From: Phycisphaerales bacterium
GTDB lineage: Bacteria > Planctomycetota > Phycisphaerae > Phycisphaerales > UBA1924
Assembly: GCA_030680655.1 (NCBI GenBank)
Contig: JAUXUZ010000472.1
Coordinates: 1-36,863 of the forward strand
Direction: 5' to 3'
DNA: 36,863 nucleotides
The notes under the pieces were generated by a model, which was not told where the DNA came from, did not search any database, and saw only the letters and a program-made list of their open reading frames with translations. The position numbers and the translations under genes are program-made. Positions 23,447 to 32,947 of this stretch are shown piece after piece (within the stretch, counting starts at the first letter, position 1; each line of letters opens with the position of its first letter).

Positions 23447-24748
23447 GTGGGAAAAACGGCGTGGATCGTGACAATCGCGGTTGTGGTCATCGGGCTCGCG
23501 ACGGTGGCGGGCATCGGGCTGCTCAGCACGAGCGGGCGTGAGTGGCTCAACAGCCTTCAGCCCCGGGTAAAACCCTTGGAAGTTCGGATCGAAGCGGTCG
23601 CCCGCGGGAACCTGGTCAGGACCGTGAGCAGCCCCGGCGTGGTCGAGCCGCGGACGAAGGTGCTGGTTTCGGCGCAGGTGCTGGCCAAGGTGGTGGCGTT
23701 GCCATTCCGGGAGGGGAGCGTCGTCAAGAAGGGCGAGGTGGTCGTGCGGCTGGACGGTCGCGACCTGGCCGCGGCGCTGGAGGCGGCGCAGGCGGGGATG
23801 CGTCAGCAGGAGGCGGCGCTCAAGGGCGCGGAGGCGGAGGCGGTTCAGAGCGGCCAGAACCTGGAGCGGGTGAAGAGCCTGCCTCAGGATTACACGCGCG
23901 CGGAGGTTGAGCGTGCGGAGTCGGCGTTCGCGCAGGCGACTGCGCGGGTGATGGCTTCGCGGCAGGGGATCGAGCAGGCGAAGGCGACGATCACCCGCGC
24001 GCAGAAGGACCTGGAGAACACGACGATCACCAGCCCGATCGACGGGATCGTCATCAAGCTGAACGCGGAGGTGGGAGAGACGGTCGTGCTGGGGACGCTC
24101 AACAACGCGTCGAGTGTGATCATGGAGATCGCCGACCTCTCCGACATGATGGTGAGGGCCCGGGTGGACGAGGTGAACATCGCGCCGATCAAGGGCGGTC
24201 AGCGGGCGGTTGTGACCACGACGGCCTACCGGACGCAGCGCCTGCTGGGCACGGTCGAGCGCGTGGGGTTGAAGAAGGTGGTCGGCTCGGACATGACGAT
24301 GTACTTCGAGGTTGAGATCGCGCTGGTGAAGCCCGACGGGCTGACGCTCGGCAGCGGCCTGACGGCGAGCACCGATATCGAGGTGGAGACGTTCGCGCAG
24401 GTGCTGAGGGTGCCGAGCCAGGCGGTGCAGGACCGCAAGCTCGACGACCTTCCGAAGGATGTGCGAGAGAAGTCGCTGGTGGAGCCGGGCAAGACGGTGG
24501 CGCGCGTGGTGTTCGTGGTTGAAAACGGCAAGGTGAAGGTTGTGCCCGTCAAAACTGGCGCGAGCGACCTGACGAGCACGCTGATCGAGAAGGGCCTGAC
24601 CGAGGGGCAGATGGTGGTGGTGGGGCCGTACCGGGCCTTGACAGAGTTGAAAGCCGATCAGGAGGTTGTCGAAGAGGGGACAAAGGACGCGCGCGGCAAC
24701 CTCGTCGGGCGCAAGGCGGGCGAGTCCGGCGGCTGGGGCGCAAAGTGA
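23447..24748 (+). CDS. MacA/HlyD-type periplasmic adaptor of tripartite efflux pump
   Basis: Links the MacB-like transporter to the outer-membrane channel. The 433-residue protein has an N-terminal membrane anchor (AWIVTIAVVVIGLATVAGIG), the first lipoyl half (VSAQVLAKVVALPFREGSVV), a helical hairpin of about 100 residues (from ALEAAQAGMRQQEAALKGAE), the second lipoyl half (NTTITSPIDGIVIKLNAEVG) and beta-barrel and membrane-proximal domains (TLGSGLTASTDIEVETF). The GTG at 23447 has GGAGG five bases upstream; starting earlier would add only a few residues. Its stop overlaps the ATPase GTG by four bases. The substrate is unknown. Confidence 0.92.
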   Translation: MGKTAWIVTIAVVVIGLATVAGIGLLSTSGREWLNSLQPRVKPLEVRIEAVARGNLVRTVSSPGVVEPRTKVLVSAQVLAKVVALPFREGSVVKKGEVVVRLDGRDLAAALEAAQAGMRQQEAALKGAEAEAVQSGQNLERVKSLPQDYTRAEVERAESAFAQATARVMASRQGIEQAKATITRAQKDLENTTITSPIDGIVIKLNAEVGETVVLGTLNNASSVIMEIADLSDMMVRARVDEVNIAPIKGGQRAVVTTTAYRTQRLLGTVERVGLKKVVGSDMTMYFEVEIALVKPDGLTLGSGLTASTDIEVETFAQVLRVPSQAVQDRKLDDLPKDVREKSLVEPGKTVARVVFVVENGKVKVVPVKTGASDLTSTLIEKGLTEGQMVVVGPYRALTELKADQEVVEEGTKDARGNLVGRKAGESGGWGAK

Positions 24749-25605
24749 CAGGCACGCCCACGTCTACTCCGGCCAGGGTTGTGCCCGGCAAGGGGACGAT
24801 CCGCCTGCGGGGCATCCACAAGCTCTACCAGGTGGGGAGCGAGAGCGTGCACGCGCTGCGCGGCGTGAGCCTCGACATCGCGCGCGGAGAGTTCGTGGCG
24901 ATCATGGGCGCGAGCGGCTCGGGCAAGAGCACGCTCATGAACATCCTGGGGTGCCTCGATCAGCCGAGCAAGGGGATGTACGAACTGAGCGGCCGGCGCA
25001 CCGACCGGCTCGGCGCGGCGGCGCTGGCGCAGGTCCGCAACAAAGAGATCGGGTTTGTCTTTCAGACGTTCGAGTTGCTGGCGCGATCGACGGCGCTGGA
25101 GAACGTGCAGCTGCCGCTGGCCTACTCGGCGCGGCTGTTCTGGGGGGCGAGCAAGCGGGCGAAGCTCGCGCTGGAGCGCGTCGGCCTGGGCGACCGCATG
25201 CACCACCGGCCCAGCCAGCTCTCGGGCGGTCAGCGGCAGCGCGTCGCGGTGGCGCGGGCGCTGGTGAACGAGCCGGCGATGATCCTGGCCGACGAGCCGA
25301 CGGGCAACCTCGACAGCAAGACCAGCGAGGAGATCATCAACCTCTTCAAGGACGTGCACAAGCAGGGCCAGACGATCGTGGTGGTGACCCACGAGGAGGA
25401 CATCGCCGGGCACGCCGAGCGGATCGTCCGGCTGCGCGACGGCATCGTGGTGAGCGACCACCCGACCGCGAGCGACCCGATGCACCGCGATTACCTCGAG
25501 CGGATGGCGATGCAGGCGGCGCGGGCCGCTTCGGGCGAGAGCGAGCGGGGCGGCACCGTTGCTCCTGCCGCCGGCCAACGGGCCGGCGGGGGGGTGGGCC
25601 CGTGA
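24745..25605 (+). CDS. MacB-type ABC transporter ATPase (separate subunit)
   Basis: Powers the permease encoded next. The 286-residue protein is of the MacB/LolD family: Walker A GASGSGKST, LGCLDQPSKG, Q-loop FVFQTFELL, signature LSGGQRQR and Walker B MILADEPTGNLD with the H-loop in VVVTHEEDIAGHA. In classic E. coli MacB the ATPase and membrane parts are fused; here they are two genes overlapping by four bases. The Gln-loop has Thr-Phe-Glu where many relatives have x-Phe-Asn. The C-terminal 40 residues are low-complexity (AARAASGESERGG). A GC hairpin (25568-25589) near the gene end lies 12 bases before the permease start. Confidence 0.93.
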   Translation: MTGTPTSTPARVVPGKGTIRLRGIHKLYQVGSESVHALRGVSLDIARGEFVAIMGASGSGKSTLMNILGCLDQPSKGMYELSGRRTDRLGAAALAQVRNKEIGFVFQTFELLARSTALENVQLPLAYSARLFWGASKRAKLALERVGLGDRMHHRPSQLSGGQRQRVAVARALVNEPAMILADEPTGNLDSKTSEEIINLFKDVHKQGQTIVVVTHEEDIAGHAERIVRLRDGIVVSDHPTASDPMHRDYLERMAMQAARAASGESERGGTVAPAAGQRAGGGVGP

Positions 25606-26846
25606 TCCTTGTGCGGCTGCTCTTTCAGACCGTGGCGCTCGCCCTTGTCCAGCTCACCGGCAACAAGTTCCGCGCGCTGCTGACGACGCTGGGCATCATC
25701 ATCGGCGTCGGCGCGGTGATCCTGACGGGCACGGCGACGCAGGCGCTGAAGGGGTACGTGCTGCACCAGCTCGACACCTTCGGCCCGCGCAAGGTGTTCA
25801 TGACCGGCGACGTCCCGCGCCCGATGCGCGGGCGCATCCGATGGAGCGAGGTGGCGCTCAAGCTGACGGAGATCGAGTACCTCAAGAACAACGCGCAGAC
25901 GATCGACGCGATCACGCCGATGTACTTCGTGACCGGGCAGGTCCGCGCGGGCGAGGTTTCGCGCGACGGCGTGACGGTCACCGGCATCTGGTCCGACTGG
26001 CACGAGATCGAGAAGCGTGTGGTGACGATCGGGCGCCCGTTCATCAAGGTTGATGTTGACGAGATGCGCAACGTCTGCCTGATCAACGACAAGGCGATCG
26101 CCGAGCTTGAGCTCCGCGCCGACCCGACGGGCGACACGCTGCTGATCAACAACCGGCGGTTCCTGATCGTCGGCGTGGTCGAGACCAAGGAGATGGCGGC
26201 GATGTTCCCGGGAGGGGGCGAGACCCGCACCGAGGTCTACGTGCCCGTGAGCACGGCGGTGGCGATGCGCCCGCGCCTGTACGTGGACTTTGCGCTGGCG
26301 CAGCTCAAGGGCACCGAGCAGGCCGACGAGGCCAAGGCCGAGATCACCGCGATCCTGCGCCGGTCGCGGGGCCTCTCGGGCGACGACCCGAGCACGTTCC
26401 AGATCCACACCGTTCAGAGCGCGATCGAGCAGTTCCAGGCTGTCAGCGGGGTGATCACCGGGGTGGCGCTGGGCCTTGTCGCGGTGAGCCTCCTGGTGGG
26501 CGGCGTGGGGATCATGAACATCATGCTGGTGAGCGTGAGCGAGCGCACACGCGAGATCGGCCTCCGCAAGGCGGTAGGGGCCCGCCCGGGCGTGATCCTG
26601 CTGCAGTTCCTGGTGGAGGCGACGGTGCTGTGCCTGATCGGCGGCGTGGTGGGCGTGGTGACCGGCGGCGGCATGGTCGCGCTTGGCAAGGCGGCGCTGC
26701 CGGGCATGAGCGAGTACCTGAGCGTGCCGCCGTGGACGATCCTGGTCTCGGTGGTCTTCTCGGCGGCGGTGGGGATTATCTTCGGGATGTTCCCGGCGAT
26801 CAAAGCGGCACGGCTGGACCCGATCGTGGCCCTGCGCCACGAGTGA
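25602..26846 (+). CDS. MacB/FtsX-type ABC transporter permease
   Basis: Membrane subunit of the efflux system, 414 residues. The first membrane segment is preceded by NKFRALLTTLGIIIGVGAVI, the MacB signature. A periplasmic domain of about 220 residues (residues about 45-280) follows. Three C-terminal membrane segments begin in VTGVALGLVAVSLLVGGVG-type sequence and include the family motif MLVSVSERTREIGLRKAVGA. The GTG at 25602 overlaps the ATPase stop; longer in-frame reading upstream is out of frame with the ATPase and not coding. MacB works by mechanotransmission, driving substrate through the TolC channel. The substrate is unknown. Confidence 0.92.
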   Translation: MILVRLLFQTVALALVQLTGNKFRALLTTLGIIIGVGAVILTGTATQALKGYVLHQLDTFGPRKVFMTGDVPRPMRGRIRWSEVALKLTEIEYLKNNAQTIDAITPMYFVTGQVRAGEVSRDGVTVTGIWSDWHEIEKRVVTIGRPFIKVDVDEMRNVCLINDKAIAELELRADPTGDTLLINNRRFLIVGVVETKEMAAMFPGGGETRTEVYVPVSTAVAMRPRLYVDFALAQLKGTEQADEAKAEITAILRRSRGLSGDDPSTFQIHTVQSAIEQFQAVSGVITGVALGLVAVSLLVGGVGIMNIMLVSVSERTREIGLRKAVGARPGVILLQFLVEATVLCLIGGVVGVVTGGGMVALGKAALPGMSEYLSVPPWTILVSVVFSAAVGIIFGMFPAIKAARLDPIVALRHE

Positions 26847-26890
26847 TCGCGGCGGGTCGGCGGTCAGGCAGAACGGTGTGAGGAGCTTGA

Positions 26891-28693
26891 ATGGGCGGCG
26901 CGCAAGGCAGACTGGTTGCAACGGGGGCTGCGGCCCTGCTGATGGCCGCGGGGGGGGGTTGCGCCGACCCGATGGCGGTGTTCGGCGAGCGCGAGGGCGA
27001 CACCGCCCGGCGGCTGCCTGCGCAGCGCGTGCAGAGCGCGCCGGCGCTGGAGATCGAGAAGTTCCGCAAGGCCCCGCTCCCGGTGGAGGACCAGTCCCCC
27101 GAGGCGCTGGTGGCGCGTGCGGCGAAACAGGTCGACGACCGCTCGGCCGAGGCTGGCGCGCAGGGAATGACCAGGGTGGAGTGGTCGCTCGAGCGGGCGC
27201 GGGCGCTCGCGGTGGCGAACAACCTCGATTTGAAGGTCTCGCTGATCGATCCGGCGGTGGCCCGCCAGTCAGAAGCCCAGGAACGCGCGAAGTTTGACGC
27301 GGTGTTCAGGCCGAGCGTCGGCGCGTTCAAGACCGACCGGCCCAGCACCAACAGCACCGCCGTCACGCAGGTGAAGGGTATTAACGCGGGCGCAGCGCTG
27401 GACATCCCGCTGCGGACGGGTGGAACGCTGACCGTCGGCATGTCGGGCGAGTTCACGCAGGCGGTCAACCCCTTCGTGTCGTTCGGTGACACCTACACCA
27501 CGCGCGTGTCGTCGTCGCTCTCGTTGCCGCTGATGCGCGGCGCAGGGCGCGACGTGAACACGGCCAGCATCAAGATCGCCGGGTACCAGGCGGACATCGC
27601 CTCGGCCGGCACGCGCCTGCAGATCACGGGCATCCTCGCCGAGGTTGAGCGGGCGTACTGGCGGCTCGTCTCGGCGCGCCAGCAGCTTGAGGTGCAGAAG
27701 CAGCAGTTCGAGCTTGCGCGCACGCTCCAGGCACGGGCCCAGCGCCGGGCGGACGCCGGCGACGCGGCCGAGATCGAAGTGACCAGGGCGCAGAGCGGTG
27801 TTGCGTCACGGGTTGAAGGGGTGATCCGCGCCGAGACGGCCGTGCTGGTTCAGCAGCGGGCGCTCAAGCGGCTGGCGGGCGACCCTGCAACGCCCGTTGA
27901 TGACACCGCCCTCATCGTTCCCGTCACCGAGCCGGAGCTCTGGGCGTACGAGTTCCCGCCCGCGGAGCTGCTCCGACTGGCCGACGCGAACCGGATGGAG
28001 CTGCTCCAGAGCGAGCTGCAGGTGCTCAGCGACTCGCTGAACATCGACCTCGCAAGCGACGCGACGCGCCCGCTTATCAACCTGCTGGCCCAGTACGACG
28101 TGAGCGGGGCCAGGGATGAGTTCGCGCGGTCGGTGCACCAGGTTGTGCGTCACCGCTTCCAGAGCGGCAGTGTCGGCCTGGAGGGGCAGATCCCCCTGGG
28201 CAACGACGGCGCCGAGGCGGGCCTGCGCCGCGCGATCCTCGTGCGGATGAGAACGCTCGCCTCGCTGGAGAGCCGGCGCGAGACGGTCAAGCAGGAGGTC
28301 CTCGATGCGGTCGATCGTGTCGTGAGCGCGTGGCAGCGGATCGCCGCTGCGCAGCTGGCGTCGCTGCTGGCCACGCGGACGCTCGAGGCCGAGAGCCGTC
28401 AGTTCGACCGCGGCTCGCGCACGAGCACGGATGTGCTCGACGCGTCGACCAGCCTCGCCGATGCGCAGAGTGCTGAGGTAGTAGCGATCGGCGACTACCG
28501 CATCGCGCTGGTTGACCTCGCGGTGGCGACGGGCACGGTGCTGGGCGGAGCCGGTGTGAGTTGGGAGGAGGTGCCGCCGCCTCCGCTCTCGGGCAGCCGG
28601 TGGAGCGGCGGGCTCAAGCCCGTTGGCGAGAGCGATTCACCGGAGGTCGAGAGGAACACCTCAGGAGAGACCCGTGCGCCCGGCACTCCGTGA
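26891..28693 (+). CDS. TolC-family outer membrane efflux lipoprotein
   Basis: Outer-membrane channel of the pump, 600 residues, longer than usual (about 450-500) because of an N-terminal extension. A lipoprotein signal is likely (TGAAALLMAAGGGCADP, Cys about 26). OEP repeats appear as long helices (VERAYWRLVSARQQLEVQKQ, ARTLQARAQRRADAGDAAEI) and a second set (SLESRRETVKQEVLDAVDRV, DRGSRTSTDVLDASTSLADA). GAGGAGC precedes the ATG. The lipobox codons contain a run of nine G bases (26950-26958), a potential slip site. It lies 44 bases after the permease gene and overlaps the peroxiredoxin start by 20 bases. Confidence 0.92.
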   Translation: MGGAQGRLVATGAAALLMAAGGGCADPMAVFGEREGDTARRLPAQRVQSAPALEIEKFRKAPLPVEDQSPEALVARAAKQVDDRSAEAGAQGMTRVEWSLERARALAVANNLDLKVSLIDPAVARQSEAQERAKFDAVFRPSVGAFKTDRPSTNSTAVTQVKGINAGAALDIPLRTGGTLTVGMSGEFTQAVNPFVSFGDTYTTRVSSSLSLPLMRGAGRDVNTASIKIAGYQADIASAGTRLQITGILAEVERAYWRLVSARQQLEVQKQQFELARTLQARAQRRADAGDAAEIEVTRAQSGVASRVEGVIRAETAVLVQQRALKRLAGDPATPVDDTALIVPVTEPELWAYEFPPAELLRLADANRMELLQSELQVLSDSLNIDLASDATRPLINLLAQYDVSGARDEFARSVHQVVRHRFQSGSVGLEGQIPLGNDGAEAGLRRAILVRMRTLASLESRRETVKQEVLDAVDRVVSAWQRIAAAQLASLLATRTLEAESRQFDRGSRTSTDVLDASTSLADAQSAEVVAIGDYRIALVDLAVATGTVLGGAGVSWEEVPPPPLSGSRWSGGLKPVGESDSPEVERNTSGETRAPGTP

Positions 28694-29135
28694 AGGTGAC
28701 AAAGCGCCCGATTTCGAGCGGACCGACCAGAGCGGGCGGGTGTGGCGGCTCGATGAGTTGGCGGGACGATGGGTTGTGCTCTTCTTTTACCCCCGCGACT
28801 TCTCCCCCGTCTGCACCCGTCAAGCCTGCGCGTTCCGCGACCTCACTCCGCGCTTGCTCGCGCTGGGGGCCACCGTTCTGGGTGTGAGCGGCGGGGACCG
28901 GGAGAGCCACCGGGCGTTCGCCGACCGGCACGCGCTGCCGTACCCCTTGTTGAGTGACGCCGACGGCTCGCTGGCACGCATGTTCGGTGTCCGGCGGCGG
29001 GTGTTGGGCCTGCTGCCGGGTCGCGGGACGATCGTGATCGGGCCATCGGGTAGGGTCGTGACGGTGTACCGCTCGGTGCTGGCGGGGGAGGAGCACGCCG
29101 TCCGGGCGGTCGCGGCGGTTGAGGCGGGCGAATAG
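28674..29135 (+). CDS. Peroxiredoxin, BCP/PrxQ type
   Basis: Thiol peroxidase for hydrogen peroxide or lipid peroxides. The 153-residue protein has the family start (LREGDKAPDFERTDQSG) and active site DFSPVCTRQACAFRD. The peroxidatic Cys47 and a second Cys52 five residues on are the atypical two-cysteine arrangement of BCP. The catalytic Pro and Ser replacing Thr (F-S-P-V-C) are acceptable in the family. The GTG at 28674 has AGGAGA seven bases upstream. The gene starts inside the 3' end of the tolC gene, so it is made with the pump, suggesting the pump responds to an oxidant or redox-active compound. No signal peptide. Confidence 0.9.
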   Translation: MRPALREGDKAPDFERTDQSGRVWRLDELAGRWVVLFFYPRDFSPVCTRQACAFRDLTPRLLALGATVLGVSGGDRESHRAFADRHALPYPLLSDADGSLARMFGVRRRVLGLLPGRGTIVIGPSGRVVTVYRSVLAGEEHAVRAVAAVEAGE

Positions 29136-29158
29136 CCGCCTCCGCCGCTGGCTTCGAA

Positions 29159-29188
29159 TGGACGGCTGGCCCCGAAATCCGGTAGACT
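29159..29188 (+). promoter_or_regulatory. Promoter before the large amidohydrolase gene
   Basis: TGGACG (29159-29164), 18 bases, TAGACT (29183-29188). Exactly six bases separate the -10 box from the ATG, and no ribosome site is present. This is the same geometry as at padR (21930) and the peptidase gene (35431), pointing to a leaderless message. The -35 box is a weak match. Confidence 0.55.
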
Positions 29189-29194
29189 CGCTGG

Positions 29195-32100
29195 ATGCGA
29201 ATCAGTCAGCTTTGTGCGGCCCTGGCCGCGACAGTCGGAGCGGTGTTGGTCGTTCTCGGGCAGCCCGCCAGCGGCTTGCCCGTCGATGTGCTCGCCTCAC
29301 CGCCCAACCGCGTGGGTGGAGTCGGCGAGCGTTTCGTGGCCTTCACCGGCGCAACGGTGCGGGTGGACCCCGACACAACCGTGAGCAATGCGACGCTGGT
29401 GGTCCGCGGCGGGTTGATCGTGAGCGTCACCGAGGGCGGTGAAGCACCGGCTGGTGCAAAGGTTGTCGATGCCCGCGGCCTGTTCATCTACCCGGGGTTT
29501 GTCGATCCGTTCGTCGAGGTCGAAGCGGCGCGCCCCGATCCCGCGGGCAAGGGGGCGCACTGGAATTACCACGTCATGCCGCAGCGGCGAGCGCTCGACG
29601 GGAAGGGGATCGACGAAGGAACGGCCGACTCGCTGCGGAAGCTGGGGTTCGTCGCGGCGGGGCTTTCGCCCAAGGGTGGGGTGTTCCGCGGGAGCGGCGC
29701 GGCGGTGAGCCTTGCGAAGCCCGACGGCGACCAGGCGGAGTCACGCCCGGCGGTGTACAACGAGTTGACCTTCCAGACAGTGGGCTTCGAGGGAACCGGC
29801 GATGCGCCGGGCGGCGCCGACGGGCGGTGGGGCGGGTATCCCAGCAGCCAGATGGGCGCGATCGCGTTGATCCGCCAGACGCTGATCGACGCCGAGTACC
29901 GCCAGGCCCGCCTCGCCGGCGGGCAAGATGGTGGCACAGAGAGCTGCCTCGACGCGCTCGCGACGGCCGCGGGTGCCCAGAAGACGCCGCCGCTGCTCTT
30001 CTCTGTGGGTGACGAGCTGGAGATGCTCCGCGGCTGGGCGATCGCCGATGAGTTCAAGCGAGAGGCTGTGGTGGTCGGCAACGGCACGGAGTACAAGCGG
30101 CTGCAGGCGGTCGCGGCCCACGGCACGCCGATCGTCTTGCCGCTGAACTTCCTTGAGAAGCCGCGCGTGTCGGGGATCGGTGACGCGGCGAACGTGGAGC
30201 TGCGCGAGCTGATGTCGTGGGAGCAGGCGCCGACGAACCCCCGGCGGGTAAAGGCGGCAGGAGTGGAGTTTTCCCTCACGTCGTCAAAGGTGAAGGACCG
30301 CGCAAAGTTCCGGGAGAACCTGCGCCAGGCGGTGCGGCATGGGCTGAGCGAGCGCGATGCGATCGCGGCACTGACGGTGACACCCGCGGCGCTGCTGGGG
30401 ATTGGGGACAAGGTCGGCACGATCACGCCGGGCAAGGCGGCGAGCTTCATTGTGGCCGATGGTCCCTATCTCGACAAGAAGACCAAGCTGCTGGACGTCT
30501 ACTGCGACGGCGTGCGGCACATGATCAACGCGCCCGCGGCGAAGGTGGAGGGGGTTTACGAGCTGACGATCGAGCCTGTTCCGCCAGGTGAGGTGCGCCG
30601 CTACCTGACGATCGATGCCGACGGCGGCGTGACCGTTCGCCGGGCAACGAAGGAAGAGCCCAAGCCCGCTGTGCCAGCACCAGACGCGGCAAAGCCCGAC
30701 GCGCCGGGTGACGTGAAGCCGGAAGGACAGGCGCCCGATGCACCCAAGCCGGGTGATGCAGCGCCCCCCGCCGGTGAGGCGGACAAGCCCGCCGCGGCCG
30801 CGCCGGTCTGGAAAGAGAAGTCGACCAAGGCCAAGAGCGTGGTGGTGATGGACGACCGGATCAGCTACGTCTTCGACCACGACGCGATCGGCGGCCCGAG
30901 CGGCGTGTTCACGCAGGCGGGGCTCGTGACCGAGCGCGACGCGAGGGGTCGCGCGGTTGTGATCAAGGGCGACGGCACGCGCTCGACCGGCGAGCCGTTC
31001 ACGTGGTTAGCGCGGCGCTTGCCCGAGAGTGAGTGGATCGGCGCGTGGCGCGTCAGCGAGTTTGAGGGCAAGCCCAAGGCCGCCAAGGACAAGGACCAGC
31101 TGAAGATGGAGTTCAGCCACACCGTCGACGGGCTGAAGCTCAAGCTGACGTTCACCAAGGAGAAGGGCGAGGCGACGGTGATCGACGCAGAAGAGGTGAC
31201 GCTGGCCGACGGCGTGGTCACCTTCAAGCACCCGCTGAAGAAGCTCGGCATGGAGGGCGACTCGCGCGACACGCTGAAGATGGAGGGGGAGCCGCCGACG
31301 CTCACCGGCGAGGGCCTTCTGCCAGACGGCAGCAAGCACCCGTACAAGGCCGAACGCTGGAAGAGCGACGACGATGAAGCGCCGGTCGATGTGCCCGAGA
31401 AGCTGACGGGCCTGCCGTTTGGGCCCTTTGCGCGGGAGGCGCTCCCCCAGCAGTACAAGACCATCGCGCTCATCGGCGGAACGGTCTGGACCAGCGGACC
31501 CGCAGGGCGGATCGAAGATTGCGACATCGTTGTTCACGACGGCAAGATCACGGCCATCGGCAAGGGCATCGGGAGCGCCGTCGTCGCGGCCGAGGGTGTG
31601 CTGGTGGTTGACTGTCGCGGCAAGCACATCACCCCCGGCATCATCGACTGCCACAGCCACACGGGCATCAGCCGCGGCGTGAACGAGGGGGGGCAGGCCG
31701 TGACGGCCGAGGTGCGGATCGGCGACGTGACCAACCCCGACTCGATCAGCTGGTACAGGCAGCTCGCCGGCGGTGTGACGGCGGTGAACAACCTGCACGG
31801 ATCGGCGAACCCGATCGGCGGCCAGAACCAGGTGAACAAGAACCGCTGGGGCGTCAGCGAGCCGGTGCAGATGCACCTGGCCGGGGCGATCCCGGGCATC
31901 AAGTTTGCTCTCGGAGAGAACGTCAAGGGTGGCAACAGTTCGCAGGAAGGCTGGCGCTACCCGCAGTCGCGCATGGGTGTTGAGACGCTCCTCCGCGACC
32001 GTTTCACGGCGGCGAGGGCGTACCTGGCGGCGAAGCAGGCCGGCGGCCCGGCGTTCCGGCGCGACCTTGAGCTTGAGGCGCTGGGCGAGATCCTCGAAGG

Positions 32101-32947
32101 GAAGCGGCTGATCCACTGCCACAGCTACCGGCAGGACGAGGTGCTGATGCTCGGCCGCATGTCGGAGGAGTTCGGCTTCAAGCTCGGCACGTACCAGCAC
32201 ATCCTGGAGGGGTACAAGGTCGCCGACATCGTGCGTGACACGTCCGGCGGTGGCTCGTGCTTCTCCGACTGGTGGGCGTACAAGATCGAGGTGCAAGACG
32301 CGATCCCTCAGGGCGGGCCGATCATGTTCGAGCAGGGCGTGGTGGTGAGCTTCAACTCCGACGACGACGGGATGGCCCGGCGGCTCAACGTCGAGGCGGC
32401 GAAGGGCCACAAGTACAGCCGGCTCGCCGACGGCGGTTACACAGTGAGCGAAGAAGAGGCTCTGAAGTTCGTGACCATCAACCCGGCGAAGCAGCTGCGT
32501 ATCGACGGGCAGGTCGGCTCGATCGAGGTGGGCAAGGACGCCGACATCGCGGTCTGGAGCGGATCGCCGCTGAGCGCGATGAGCCGGTGCGAACGCACCT
32601 TTGTTGACGGCCGCCAGCTCTTCTCACTCGAAGACGATGCGCAGCTCCGCGAGCGCGACGGCAAGGAGCGGCAGCGCCTCATCCAGAATGCGCTCGCGGA
32701 GAAGAGCGGCAAGCCGGAGGCGAAGCCCGACGCGGCGGCTGGAGCGGGCGAAGCGCCGGGCGGCACCAGGCCGGCCGGCCGGCGCAGGCCACCCAACGTG
32801 CTGGAGCAGGTGCTGCACGACGCCACCCAGCGGCGCATCGACCGGGCCCTGGACATGGTGCGCCGAGGCAGCTCAGAAGACGAGGCCGCACGGGGCGGCG
32901 CGGGCGCGTGCGGGTGCGACGACCTTGATAGCAGGAGCGACCGGTGA
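29195..32947 (+). CDS. Exported double amidohydrolase-domain protein
   Basis: The 1250-residue protein has a signal peptide (LCAALAATVGAVLVVLG) and two amidohydrolase-superfamily modules around a beta-rich middle region. Module 1 (about residues 50-455) has the composite-domain pattern (VAFTGATVRVDPDTTVSNAT, KVGTITPGKAASFIVADG), but where HxH is expected it reads YPGFVDPFVEVE, so it lacks the metal ligands. A Pro/Ala/Lys-rich linker (about 485-535) and a beta-rich segment follow. Module 2 (about 750-1200) has HSH at 820/822 (IIDCHSHTG), His974 (RLIHCHSYRQDE), YQHILEG and SFNSDDDGMARRL, an intact metal-dependent site. The substrate is not evident; imidazolonepropionase- or dipeptidase-like activity is possible. 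No ribosome site precedes the ATG. The stop overlaps the next gene by four bases. Confidence 0.85.
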   Translation: MRISQLCAALAATVGAVLVVLGQPASGLPVDVLASPPNRVGGVGERFVAFTGATVRVDPDTTVSNATLVVRGGLIVSVTEGGEAPAGAKVVDARGLFIYPGFVDPFVEVEAARPDPAGKGAHWNYHVMPQRRALDGKGIDEGTADSLRKLGFVAAGLSPKGGVFRGSGAAVSLAKPDGDQAESRPAVYNELTFQTVGFEGTGDAPGGADGRWGGYPSSQMGAIALIRQTLIDAEYRQARLAGGQDGGTESCLDALATAAGAQKTPPLLFSVGDELEMLRGWAIADEFKREAVVVGNGTEYKRLQAVAAHGTPIVLPLNFLEKPRVSGIGDAANVELRELMSWEQAPTNPRRVKAAGVEFSLTSSKVKDRAKFRENLRQAVRHGLSERDAIAALTVTPAALLGIGDKVGTITPGKAASFIVADGPYLDKKTKLLDVYCDGVRHMINAPAAKVEGVYELTIEPVPPGEVRRYLTIDADGGVTVRRATKEEPKPAVPAPDAAKPDAPGDVKPEGQAPDAPKPGDAAPPAGEADKPAAAAPVWKEKSTKAKSVVVMDDRISYVFDHDAIGGPSGVFTQAGLVTERDARGRAVVIKGDGTRSTGEPFTWLARRLPESEWIGAWRVSEFEGKPKAAKDKDQLKMEFSHTVDGLKLKLTFTKEKGEATVIDAEEVTLADGVVTFKHPLKKLGMEGDSRDTLKMEGEPPTLTGEGLLPDGSKHPYKAERWKSDDDEAPVDVPEKLTGLPFGPFAREALPQQYKTIALIGGTVWTSGPAGRIEDCDIVVHDGKITAIGKGIGSAVVAAEGVLVVDCRGKHITPGIIDCHSHTGISRGVNEGGQAVTAEVRIGDVTNPDSISWYRQLAGGVTAVNNLHGSANPIGGQNQVNKNRWGVSEPVQMHLAGAIPGIKFALGENVKGGNSSQEGWRYPQSRMGVETLLRDRFTAARAYLAAKQAGGPAFRRDLELEALGEILEGKRLIHCHSYRQDEVLMLGRMSEEFGFKLGTYQHILEGYKVADIVRDTSGGGSCFSDWWAYKIEVQDAIPQGGPIMFEQGVVVSFNSDDDGMARRLNVEAAKGHKYSRLADGGYTVSEEEALKFVTINPAKQLRIDGQVGSIEVGKDADIAVWSGSPLSAMSRCERTFVDGRQLFSLEDDAQLRERDGKERQRLIQNALAEKSGKPEAKPDAAAGAGEAPGGTRPAGRRRPPNVLEQVLHDATQRRIDRALDMVRRGSSEDEAARGGAGACGCDDLDSRSDR

